The translations under genes and the position numbers were made by a program. A stretch of 9,337 nt of DNA, from NCBI GenBank assembly GCA_023443765.1, contig JAEZTA010000136.1, positions 1-9,337 of the forward strand. Reading direction: 5' to 3'. The notes beneath the pieces were generated by a model. The model made no database searches, was not told the DNA's origin, and saw only the letters and a program-made list of their open reading frames with translations. The stretch's first letter is position 1; each line of letters opens with the position of its first letter. The DNA is from Bacteroidota bacterium. GTDB lineage: Bacteria; Bacteroidota; Bacteroidia; Bacteroidales; Rikenellaceae. This document shows positions 1 through 7,679 of the stretch, one piece after another.

Positions 1-2501
1 GCCCGAAATACGAGACCGACAGCCAGACCTGGTACGACAACTACATGACCGCCTACGTGGGCTACTCGCACCATCTGCCGACGGGCATCAACAACTTCTT
101 CCCCTGGACGCAGAGCTGGGAGGACGAATATAAGAAACGCATGAACGACCCCGACCAGAGCTATCTGGAATGGGGACTCGACGCCAGCGGCAAATACCAA
201 TACTACGGGCGCAACACCGACTGGTACGATCTTTTCTACAAGAAAACGACCACAGCCCACCAGCACAACATCCGGATCTCGGGCGGCGGCAAGAACACCA
301 GTTTCATCGCATCGGCGCGCTATTACGAACAGGACGGCATCTACCGCGTCGGCGACGAGAAGTTCCGCCAACTGAACGCCCGCGCCAAAGGCACGATCAA
401 CGTCACCAAGTGGCTGACCGTGGAGAACAACACCGACTTCGTCCGCCGCAACTACCACCAGCCGACGACCTATTCGCAGAGTCTGCTGGTGCGCCGCAAC
501 CTGGAGCATCAGGGCTTTCCGCTCACCCAGGTCACCAACCCCGACGGCACCTGGACCGCAGCAGCCGTCTACACGGGTTATGCCAACATGGCCGAGGGCA
601 ACTCCTACCGCGACAACCTCAAGTTCGACATGAAGAATACGACCGTGGTGACCATCGACCTGATCAAGGACGTGCTGGTGGCCAAGGCCGACTACTCCTA
701 CCTGTTCAACCATTCGCGCCAGAACGACGTGATCTCGCAGGTCACCTACTCCGACGGCCCGGACATCCAGATTTCCTACCCGGCGAGCAGTTCGATGCGC
801 ACCACCGAGACACAGATCGAATACCACAGCGCCAACGCCAACCTCTCGTTCACCCCGCGGCTGCCCGAGGATCACTCGCTCAACGTCATGGCCGGCTGGA
901 ACATCGAACACAAACGGGCACGCAACACCCGCATGGGCCGCGACGGCTTCATCGTGGCCGGTAAACCCAACTACTCGCTGATGAACGGCATCGACTACGT
1001 CCTGGAGGATGCCAACAGCTACGACTGGGGTTTCGTGGGCATCTTCTACCGCGCCAGCTACGCCTACAAAGGCAAATACCTCGCCGAGCTGAGCGGCCGC
1101 TACGACGGCAGTTCGAAGTTTCCGAGCAACGAACGCTGGGGCTTCTTCCCGTCGGCCTCCGTGGGCTGGCGAATGTCGGAGGAGAATTTCATGAAGGACA
1201 TCTCCTGGATCAACAACATCAAATGGCGCTTCTCGATCGGCAAGGCCGGCAACGGCAACGTTTCACCCTACAAGTATATGGAGCTGCTGAGTTTCAACAA
1301 GGCCGGCGTGATCGTCGACGGAAGCCAGCGCACCTATACCTCAGCACCCTCGTCCGTACTGCCGGCGAACCTCACCTGGGAGACCGCCTCGACGATCAAC
1401 CTCGGTCTGGACATCAATCTGCTGAACAACCGCCTGAGCTTCGTGGGTGACATCTACAAAAAGTCGACGACGGATATGTTCGTCACCGGAGCCGAACTGC
1501 CGGCTGTGACGGGTTATTCGGCGCCCTACGGCAACAACGCCGACATGGAGACCAAGGGATTCGAGGTCTCGCTGGGCTGGACGGACAGCTTCCGCGCAGG
1601 CAACAAGCCCTTCAACTACAGCGTGCGTTTCTCGCTCTGGGACAGCAAATCGAAAATCACCAAATACACCAGCAAATCCAACACCCTGCCCACGCTCTAC
1701 GCCAACGCCTACTACGAAGGCATGGAGCTGGGTGAAATCTGGGGCTACCACGTCGAAGGGCTTTTCGCCACCGATGAGGAGGCGCAGGAGTGGGGTCTCA
1801 AGGCTCAGGAGAAGACCTTCTGGAGCGGCGACAACAAATCGTGGAACGCCGGCGACCTGAAATTCGCCGACCTGGACGGAAGCGGCGTCGTGGACAACGG
1901 CAGCAACCGCCTCGACGACCACGGCGACCTGCGCAAGATCGGCAACTCCTCGCCGCGCTACCACTACGGCATCAACTTCAGCGCGAACTGGAACGGCATC
2001 GACTTCGCGGTCTTCTTCCAGGGCCTGATGAAACGCGACTGGTATCCCGCCGGCGAGTCGGGTCTCTTCTGGGGACAGTATGACCGCCCCTACGGATACA
2101 GCCTGCCGTGGCAGAACACCGACCGCTGGTCGGAGGACAATCCCAACGCATACTGGCCCCGCCTGCGCGGTTCGCTGGCCGTCAGCGGACGCGGCACGCT
2201 GCGCGCCGCCAACGACCGTTACCTGCAGAAAGCGCGCTACTGCCGCCTGAAAAACATCTCGCTGGGTTACACCCTGCCCCGGCAGATCACCCGCAAGGCC
2301 CACATCGAGAAGCTGCGCATCTACGTCTCGGGCGAGAACCTGTTCTTCTGGTCGCCGTTGAAAAAGTACGCCAAGAACTACGACCCCGAAATGATCACGG
2401 CGGGCGACGCCGACTTCGCCTCGAAGACGGGAACCGACGGCCAGGGCTACGGATACCCGATGACCCGGAGCGTAACCATCGGACTGAACATCAACTTCTA
2501 A
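1..2501 (+). CDS. SusC/RagA-like TonB-dependent outer-membrane transporter, 5' truncated by the window edge
   Basis: This is the barrel-forming subunit of a SusCD importer, which takes up oligosaccharides or peptides across the outer membrane using TonB energy. The frame is open from the first full codon at base 3, so the ATG at 45 is internal. About 832 residues are visible. SusC proteins usually have about 1000-1100, so the signal peptide, carboxypeptidase-like domain, TonB box and most of the plug are missing. Family landmarks are: NTDWYD at 213-230, followed by an IRISGGG strand that enters the barrel; GEIWGY near 1731-1748; the DLKFADLDGSG segment from about 1855, leading to RKIGNSSPRYHYG; and the final LGYTLP and YVSGENLFF strands, ending in the terminal aromatic INF typical of outer-membrane barrels. 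Only 11 bp separate its stop from the SusD start, so the two are co-transcribed. The substrate cannot be read from the sequence. The family call is near certain. Confidence 0.96.
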   Translation, partial: PKYETDSQTWYDNYMTAYVGYSHHLPTGINNFFPWTQSWEDEYKKRMNDPDQSYLEWGLDASGKYQYYGRNTDWYDLFYKKTTTAHQHNIRISGGGKNTSFIASARYYEQDGIYRVGDEKFRQLNARAKGTINVTKWLTVENNTDFVRRNYHQPTTYSQSLLVRRNLEHQGFPLTQVTNPDGTWTAAAVYTGYANMAEGNSYRDNLKFDMKNTTVVTIDLIKDVLVAKADYSYLFNHSRQNDVISQVTYSDGPDIQISYPASSSMRTTETQIEYHSANANLSFTPRLPEDHSLNVMAGWNIEHKRARNTRMGRDGFIVAGKPNYSLMNGIDYVLEDANSYDWGFVGIFYRASYAYKGKYLAELSGRYDGSSKFPSNERWGFFPSASVGWRMSEENFMKDISWINNIKWRFSIGKAGNGNVSPYKYMELLSFNKAGVIVDGSQRTYTSAPSSVLPANLTWETASTINLGLDINLLNNRLSFVGDIYKKSTTDMFVTGAELPAVTGYSAPYGNNADMETKGFEVSLGWTDSFRAGNKPFNYSVRFSLWDSKSKITKYTSKSNTLPTLYANAYYEGMELGEIWGYHVEGLFATDEEAQEWGLKAQEKTFWSGDNKSWNAGDLKFADLDGSGVVDNGSNRLDDHGDLRKIGNSSPRYHYGINFSANWNGIDFAVFFQGLMKRDWYPAGESGLFWGQYDRPYGYSLPWQNTDRWSEDNPNAYWPRLRGSLAVSGRGTLRAANDRYLQKARYCRLKNISLGYTLPRQITRKAHIEKLRIYVSGENLFFWSPLKKYAKNYDPEMITAGDADFASKTGTDGQGYGYPMTRSVTIGLNINF

Positions 2502-2512
2502 CACGCAATCCC

Positions 2513-4315
2513 ATGAAACCCATACTGAACAAAATAGCGACGATAGCCGGACTGTCCCTGCTGGTTTCCTGCCAGAGCTTTTTCGACGAGGACCCCGTCT
2601 ATTCGACGACCACCGACACCTTTTTCAATTCGGAAACGGCGCTGGAGACCTATGCGATCGGCTTCCTCGAAAGCCACCTGCCCTCGGCCGCGACGCTCAC
2701 GCGCGGCGACCAGTACAGCGACATCTGCGTGACGACCCAGACCGAAGGATTCCTCAAAACGGGCGGTTACAGCGCCCAGCAGGCCAACAACTGGGCCCGC
2801 GGAAACTGGCGTCCGCTCTACAACGTCAACTATTTCCTCAAACACATGAAGGACGCAGCGCCCTACGTGGACGACGCGACGATGAAGCATTACGAAGGCG
2901 TGGGCCGCTTCTGGCGCGCCTGGTTCTACTGGGACAAGGTCAAGTTGTTCGGCGACGTGCCCTGGTACGACGAGCCGATCGACCCGGATGACGACGAGCA
3001 GCTCTACAAGGGCCGCGATGCGCGTGAACTGGTCATGCAGAAGGTGTTCGAAGACATCGACTTCGCCGCCACCTGGTGCTCCGACGCCAGCAAGTACGTC
3101 AACACCAACGTGATCAACCGTTACGTGGCGCTGGCGCTGAAGTCGCGCATCTGCCTCTACGAAGGCACCTACCGCAAATACCACGGGCTTTCCGGCAGCG
3201 AAGAGTGGCTCCGCGCGTGCGTCGCCGCATCGGAAGAGCTGATGACCGACAGCCCCTACTCGCTCGTCTCCACGGCCGGCGAAGAGACGACCAATTACAG
3301 CAAGGTGTTCAAAAGCGAAGAACCGCAGTACACCGAAGTGATCCTTTCCAACGAGTTCAACACAACGCTCAACCGCTTCCACGACGCGTCGTGGTACTAC
3401 GCTTCGGGCAGCTACGGAAGCCGCAACTCCGGCCCGAAAGCGTTCGTCAACATGTATCTCAACCTCGACGGAAGCCGCTTTACGGACAAGAGCGATTACA
3501 ACAAAACGCAGTTCAAGGATGAGTTCGCAGGCCGCGACTACCGCCTGCGCCAGACCTTCATCACGCCCTACTACACCAAAAAGGTCGGCGGCAAGGAGAC
3601 CAACGAATTCGCGAAGGTTTTCCCGGGCCTGACCACGCAGCTGACCTACTACCGCATCATCAAATGGAACACCGACGACGACGCCAACGAGAGCAACACC
3701 TCCAGCCCGAACTCGCTTTCGGTATTCCGCTACGCCGAAATCCTGCTGAACGAAGCCGAGGCCAAAGCCGAACTGGGCGAGATGAACCAGACGGTGTGGG
3801 ACAAGACGATCCGCCTGCTCCGGGAACGGTCGGGCGTGAACGGCGCGATGCCCGCGACGGCCGACCCCTACCTGGCCAACTACTACGACCGCGTGACCGA
3901 CAAATGGATTCTCGAATGCCGCCGCGAGCGGAGCATCGAGCTCTACATGGAGAACACCCGGCGCGACGACCTGATGCGCTGGCGCATGGGCCACAAACTG
4001 ACGGTCGAATTCGCGGGCATCTACATCCCCGAGCTGGGCAAGCCGTTCGACATGAACGGCGACGGGAAGAACGACCTCTGCTTCTACTCGAAGAGCCATC
4101 CCAGATCAGGCAGTACGCAGACCGGGGTTTCGTATGTGGAGGTGACCGCCGAACCGGGCGACAACGTCACGACCTACGGCGTGAACGAGGACAACTGCCT
4201 GACCTACATCCTCGACCGGGAATGGGACGACTACAAGTACCTCTACCCCGTTCCGAAGAACGCGATCGACATCAATCCCAACCTGCTGCCGCAGAATCCC
4301 GGCTGGGACGATTAA
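2513..4315 (+). CDS. SusD/RagB-like surface lipoprotein, substrate-binding lid of the SusCD importer
   Basis: This is a 600-residue lipoprotein that caps the SusC barrel on the cell surface and hands substrate to it. The signal peptide ends in LLVSC, making Cys20 the lipidated residue. The N-terminal SusD domain (about 21-210) carries the WRPLYNVNYFL and FWRAWFYWDKVKLFGDVPW segments. The C-terminal RagB/SusD domain includes FRYAEILLNEAEAKAELG (405-422), a repeat-type helix, and ECRRERSIELYMENTRRDDLMRW (about 468-490), the most conserved family signature. DMNGDGKNDL at 513-522 resembles a calcium-binding loop. The ATG at 2513 was chosen because it immediately precedes the signal peptide; the frame stays open further upstream, but only as a shadow of susC. 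Length is slightly above the usual 500-580. Which sugar or peptide it binds is not evident. Confidence 0.96.
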   Translation: MKPILNKIATIAGLSLLVSCQSFFDEDPVYSTTTDTFFNSETALETYAIGFLESHLPSAATLTRGDQYSDICVTTQTEGFLKTGGYSAQQANNWARGNWRPLYNVNYFLKHMKDAAPYVDDATMKHYEGVGRFWRAWFYWDKVKLFGDVPWYDEPIDPDDDEQLYKGRDARELVMQKVFEDIDFAATWCSDASKYVNTNVINRYVALALKSRICLYEGTYRKYHGLSGSEEWLRACVAASEELMTDSPYSLVSTAGEETTNYSKVFKSEEPQYTEVILSNEFNTTLNRFHDASWYYASGSYGSRNSGPKAFVNMYLNLDGSRFTDKSDYNKTQFKDEFAGRDYRLRQTFITPYYTKKVGGKETNEFAKVFPGLTTQLTYYRIIKWNTDDDANESNTSSPNSLSVFRYAEILLNEAEAKAELGEMNQTVWDKTIRLLRERSGVNGAMPATADPYLANYYDRVTDKWILECRRERSIELYMENTRRDDLMRWRMGHKLTVEFAGIYIPELGKPFDMNGDGKNDLCFYSKSHPRSGSTQTGVSYVEVTAEPGDNVTTYGVNEDNCLTYILDREWDDYKYLYPVPKNAIDINPNLLPQNPGWDD

Positions 4316-4350
4316 TCCGCTTATCCGAAACGACCTAAAAATCCGATTTT

Positions 4351-6135
4351 ATGAAACTACACCCTATAATTTCATTTTTGTGCCTGGCGATGGTCGCCCT
4401 CGGCACCTCCTGCAAGGACGACGAGACCGTCTTCCTGCAGCGGAGTCACGATGCACTCTCGTTCTCGTACCTCAATTCGACCGAAGAACTGCTCGTCCTG
4501 TCGAACGGCCGTTGGCGGATAACGCCCAACGACGAGTGGATCAGCTGCTCACCCGAAGAGGGCCAGGGCAACGGAAAAACCGAACAATCGGTGGGCATCA
4601 CCGTCCGGCAGAACGACGGCGCCGAGCGCAGCGGCAGCATCACGCTGACCGACGGCATGAAAGAACTCGTCATCCAGATCACGCAGGAGGACGGATTCTT
4701 CGCCATCGGCAATCCCACGATCGCCTCCAGCTACGACCTCTATGAAGAGCTCGTGGACAAGCGGGTGACCATCCCCTACCAGAAGTCGAAGCCGGGCTAC
4801 AAAGCCAATGTCACGGCATCGCTCGAAGGCGCGGGTGCGGAAGGCATCGCCATCGAGTCGCTCACGGGTTACGAAATGGAGGTAGGCAACGGCGCAATCC
4901 CCCTCAACCTCACCGGAACCCCGACCCAAAAAGGCCCGATAACGGTCAAACTGCATGTCGAGATCACCGCCACGGGAGCCGACTACAACCTGACCGCCGA
5001 GAGCCGCGCCAAACTGGCCGGCGAAGTGACCGTCACGATGTTCAAACTGCTGCCCCGCCTGGCCGTCCTCGACTGGGGCGACTACGAGAAAGGAACCGGC
5101 ACGAACTTCAACAACGGCAACCCGCGTTCGTTCAGCTTCGGCCTCGCGCTGGAAGAGGAGGGCGACAACCTGCGCAACTATACGTCGAAAACGGCCGATT
5201 GGCTCACCGCCAGCAGCATGTTCTTCGCGCACAACCGCTTCGCCTTCGGCAACCTGAAGCCCGGCACGACCTACTGGTTCTGGATCATCGCCCACGAGCT
5301 CGGCCCCAAGAAGGAGGATTCGGACAAGACGTGGCTGTCATTCACCACTCCGGCGGAAGAACTGGCGCCGAACGTCATTCTCTACAAGGATTTCGACGAC
5401 TTCTGGTTCAGAGGCTGTCCGATCTACCAGGCATTCGGTGTCGAAGTCACCAATGCCCAGATCGGCAAGAATATCGACCCCAACGACCCGAACTGCCCGG
5501 CGGCCACCGGAAAAATCGTAAACCCCGTCAACTCCACCGACTCGTTCTTCAACTACGTCGAGAGCGCGACCGACAACCGCGGTCCGGTCAAAGCGGCCAA
5601 ACTGTGGGAAGCATGGTGGGAAGGCGACAAGTACGGCACGAACTACGCCGACGCCGACTACCCCGGCTGGCAAGGCTTCTGGGTACGCACCCAGACCGGA
5701 GCCGCACTACTATCGACCGCATCCGTTTCGGGTTACCTCAAGACGCCCAAGCTGACCGGAATCGGCGAAGGAACGGCCGACATCACCGTAACGTGCCATA
5801 CGGCGCCCTATTTCGAGCCGTACCACTCGTGGGGACAGGACCATGAACAGCACTACATCCAGGTCGAGGGTCCCGGAACCATCACCGACGGAGGTCCGAC
5901 CAAAGCCGAGCCGACAGGGGCCGCCACGGCCAATTCGGAAAAACAGGTAACCGTGCAGTGCTCGACACATGTGGACAGCAACAAAATTCCCACGACCGAC
6001 TACGTAAACCCCACGGAGCATGTGGTCAAAATCACCGGAGCCACTAAGGAGACCCGCATCGTAATCGCGGCGCATCCTTACGGAACCAAGCACTACCGCC
6101 TGTGGATCGACGACATCCAGGTAACGAAAGACTGA
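4351..6135 (+). CDS. BACON-domain multi-domain surface lipoprotein, probable surface glycan-binding protein
   Basis: This is a 594-residue lipoprotein in the operon slot usually held by SusE/SusF-type surface glycan-binding proteins. The signal peptide ends in LGTSC, with Cys21 lipidated. The following KDDE (22-25) resembles the acidic signal that sends Bacteroidota lipoproteins to the outer face of the cell. Residues about 33-115 form a BACON domain (LSFSYLN start, NGRWRI, DEWISCSPEEG, RSGSITLTDG, ending ITQEDG). Residues about 116-235 look like an immunoglobulin-type beta domain with an LNLTGTPTQKG turn. Residues about 236-334 look fibronectin III-like (NLKPGTTYWFWIIA, then FTTPAEE). The remaining 341-594 is rich in aromatics (LWEAWWEGDKY, YPGWQGFW) and ends in a YRLWIDDIQV strand, which suggests a beta-jelly-roll of carbohydrate-binding type. 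No catalytic motif is seen. It lies 35 bp after susD and ends in tandem stops (TGA TAA). The glycan-binding role is inferred from position and domains. Confidence 0.8.
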   Translation: MKLHPIISFLCLAMVALGTSCKDDETVFLQRSHDALSFSYLNSTEELLVLSNGRWRITPNDEWISCSPEEGQGNGKTEQSVGITVRQNDGAERSGSITLTDGMKELVIQITQEDGFFAIGNPTIASSYDLYEELVDKRVTIPYQKSKPGYKANVTASLEGAGAEGIAIESLTGYEMEVGNGAIPLNLTGTPTQKGPITVKLHVEITATGADYNLTAESRAKLAGEVTVTMFKLLPRLAVLDWGDYEKGTGTNFNNGNPRSFSFGLALEEEGDNLRNYTSKTADWLTASSMFFAHNRFAFGNLKPGTTYWFWIIAHELGPKKEDSDKTWLSFTTPAEELAPNVILYKDFDDFWFRGCPIYQAFGVEVTNAQIGKNIDPNDPNCPAATGKIVNPVNSTDSFFNYVESATDNRGPVKAAKLWEAWWEGDKYGTNYADADYPGWQGFWVRTQTGAALLSTASVSGYLKTPKLTGIGEGTADITVTCHTAPYFEPYHSWGQDHEQHYIQVEGPGTITDGGPTKAEPTGAATANSEKQVTVQCSTHVDSNKIPTTDYVNPTEHVVKITGATKETRIVIAAHPYGTKHYRLWIDDIQVTKD

Positions 6136-6163
6136 TAATCACAAATTAGAAGCAACTGGTTTT

Positions 6164-6197
6164 ATTCGCTATTGCCGCATCGGTGGCAATAGCGAAT
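6164..6197 (+). other. Intergenic hairpin within the operon (13-bp perfect inverted repeat, 8-nt loop)
   Basis: ATTCGCTATTGCC at 6164-6176 is exactly reverse-complementary to GGCAATAGCGAAT at 6185-6197, with an 8-base loop between. It lies in the 86-bp gap between the BACON gene and the propeller lipoprotein gene, ending 24 bases before the ATG at 6222. The downstream side has only TTTA rather than a run of T, so it is not a good intrinsic terminator for + transcripts. It is more likely a partial terminator, an mRNA-end stabiliser after processing, or a leader element for the next gene. No promoter of the TTTG/TAnnTTTG type is seen in this gap. Confidence 0.7.
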
Positions 6198-6221
6198 TTA
6201 CCGCAAATAAAACAACGTACC

Positions 6222-7382
6222 ATGAAACCATTGAAATTCATTTTTATTCCGATTCTGAGCCTGCTCTTCGCGACCGCCTGCGGCGGAGACAACGAAGAGA
6301 CCCCCGGCCCCGGTAAACCCGAAGGTCCGGATAAATCGTCGACCACGGGGATCGACAAGTTTGCCGCGACGAACATCTTCAGCCGGAACACCTACCTGCC
6401 GGACAACACTGCGATGCAGGGCTTCAACCTCGATTCGGACGGCTCGGTCTGGTATACGCAACTGTCGAACACGAACCAGGCCCAGCTGACCTGGATTCGC
6501 GCACAGCCCAACAAAGGCACGGCGGAGATGACCGCCAACAAGGAGTACATGAAACTCACCTACTTCGGGCACGGAACCAACACCGCCCTCGAAGAGGACG
6601 GCGCCGACCGTTACCTGTGGGCCGGAGCCTACGGACTCTGCAACTCCAAGGGCCAGTACTGGAACGAGAAACTGGTGGGGCGCGTCAAATTCGTGAAGGG
6701 AGCCACCGTCAAGACGAGCGAATGCAACGAATATTACTACATCGGCGATTACACCGACCTGCACCCTTCGATCGACGCGGACAACGACCTGCTGACGATC
6801 AACTACGGCGACAGCCGGAACTCGTCCTACCGCTGTTTCGTCATCTACAAGCTGAGTGAGGCCAAAAAGGCCCCGATGACCAACGTCACGATCACCTGCA
6901 CCGACGGTTTCCAGACCGGCAAAGCCAACTCGACCAACCAGATCAGCGTGGTGGTCCGCTGCCGCGACCTGACGACGCTGACGCCCGTGGCCCAGCCCCG
7001 CTTCCTTAAGACCGGATACGGCGCGAGCGGCGCGACCTATTACGACTGGCAGGGGTACGACGTTCACAAAGACCGCCTCTACTACACCGAAGGGCAGTCG
7101 AATTACAACCTCACCGGCTCGTTCTACTCGGGCAGTTCGTATGCCTACGTCACGGTGTTCGACTTCGAAGGAAAGATCGTCGAGGAACGCACGCAGGTGG
7201 CCGTCGTATCGGACAAGGACAAACTGACGGAGATCGGCGTCTCGGTGTTCGGAGCGCTCGAAGCCGAAGGCATCAAGGTCTACAAAGGCAAACTCTATCT
7301 CGGGTACACGGCCCGCGGCATCACCGCCGAAAACACGAAGCACTACCAGAACATCTTCGCGTTCGACCCCTCGTCGAAATAA
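6222..7382 (+). CDS. Lipoprotein with a probable helveticin J / TagC-like beta-propeller
   Basis: This is a 386-residue predicted lipoprotein. The signal peptide ends in LFATAC (Cys20), followed by GGDNEE and a Gly/Pro-rich spacer (about 27-39) that probably lifts the domain off the membrane. The GTG-initiated extension at 6183 starts inside a hairpin and would bury the signal peptide, so the ATG at 6222 was chosen. The rest (about 45-386) is beta-rich with repeated Trp/Tyr strands. MQGFNLDSDGSVWYTQ (65-80), then EYMKLTYFGHGTNTALEE (108-125) and RYLWAGAYG (130-138), recall the Q-G-F, M-x-L-x-x-x-GHG and Y-x-W signatures of helveticin J, TagC and phage P68-type receptor-binding propellers. That match is from memory, without a search. 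No catalytic residues are assignable. As last gene of the SusCD operon it is probably an extra surface ligand-binding protein. Alternatively it is an unrelated propeller of unknown function. Confidence 0.75.
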   Translation: MKPLKFIFIPILSLLFATACGGDNEETPGPGKPEGPDKSSTTGIDKFAATNIFSRNTYLPDNTAMQGFNLDSDGSVWYTQLSNTNQAQLTWIRAQPNKGTAEMTANKEYMKLTYFGHGTNTALEEDGADRYLWAGAYGLCNSKGQYWNEKLVGRVKFVKGATVKTSECNEYYYIGDYTDLHPSIDADNDLLTINYGDSRNSSYRCFVIYKLSEAKKAPMTNVTITCTDGFQTGKANSTNQISVVVRCRDLTTLTPVAQPRFLKTGYGASGATYYDWQGYDVHKDRLYYTEGQSNYNLTGSFYSGSSYAYVTVFDFEGKIVEERTQVAVVSDKDKLTEIGVSVFGALEAEGIKVYKGKLYLGYTARGITAENTKHYQNIFAFDPSSK

Positions 7383-7505
7383 CCCGCACTTCGAAAACTG
7401 AATCCTCCCGGAGCGAAAAACACCAACAACGAAAAAATGGAGCCCGACGCTCATCCTGCCGACGCGCCCCAAAGCGTTCCACATCCGGATGAAATAAACC
7501 ACTGC

Positions 7506-7537
7506 AAAAAAGACGGAATCGCTTCCGTCTTTTTTTT
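7506..7537 (+). terminator. Strong intrinsic terminator ending the SusCD operon, possibly bidirectional
   Basis: The stem GACGGAA (7512-7518) pairs perfectly with TTCCGTC (7523-7529) around the tetraloop TCGC. Six A residues precede it (7506-7511) and eight T residues follow (7530-7537), which extends the stem and supplies the U-tract. The mirrored A-run means it could also stop transcription arriving from the other side. The 123 bases between the propeller gene stop and this element hold no convincing gene, only the 3' untranslated part of the operon. Confidence 0.93.
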
Positions 7538-7577
7538 GTGCCGGGGGAGGTCCGCGATACGCTGTTTCGTCCGGAAA

Positions 7578-7609
7578 TTTGGTAATTCTGTACGGAATAC
7601 TTATTTTTG
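7578..7609 (+). promoter_or_regulatory. Bacteroidota-type sigma-ABfr promoter for the ECF sigma factor gene
   Basis: TTTG at 7578-7581 fits the -33 element. TATTTTTG at 7602-7609 fits the -7 consensus TAnnTTTG exactly, with a 20-bp spacer. Transcription would begin a few bases downstream, around 7613-7618, giving a leader of about 65 bases before the ATG at 7680. It lies just after the operon terminator, so the sigma gene is an independent unit under housekeeping control. No operator or second promoter was recognised between 7538 and 7577. Confidence 0.75.
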
Positions 7610-7679
7610 TTTTGGCTGACGCCTCCCGATCCGCGCCCCGACGGCCCGGAAAAGAGACACGTCTTCCACTCTCAGACCG

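Noticed and set aside
1341..2504. Minus-strand open frame of 387 codons opposite the SusC gene
   Set aside because: It lies wholly inside clearly coding SusC sequence and shows no recognisable domain or signal.
2108..2512. 135-codon upstream extension of the SusD frame
   Set aside because: It is an out-of-frame Arg/Pro-rich reading of susC. The lipoprotein signal peptide starts at 2513.
2498..4099. Minus-strand open frame of 533 codons opposite the SusD gene
   Set aside because: Its translation is low-complexity, rich in Val/Ala/Arg/Gly, with no motif. It is the antisense shadow of a GC-rich gene with strong SusD signatures on the + strand.
7482..7491. Perfect 10-bp palindrome CATCCGGATG just before the terminator
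   Set aside because: It is short, single-copy and within the 3' untranslated stretch, with no link to an operator or to a gene it could control. Chance is the simplest explanation.
7437..7619. Possible 60-residue small protein after the propeller gene
   Set aside because: It reads straight through the intrinsic terminator and the promoter, with no supporting composition or motif.
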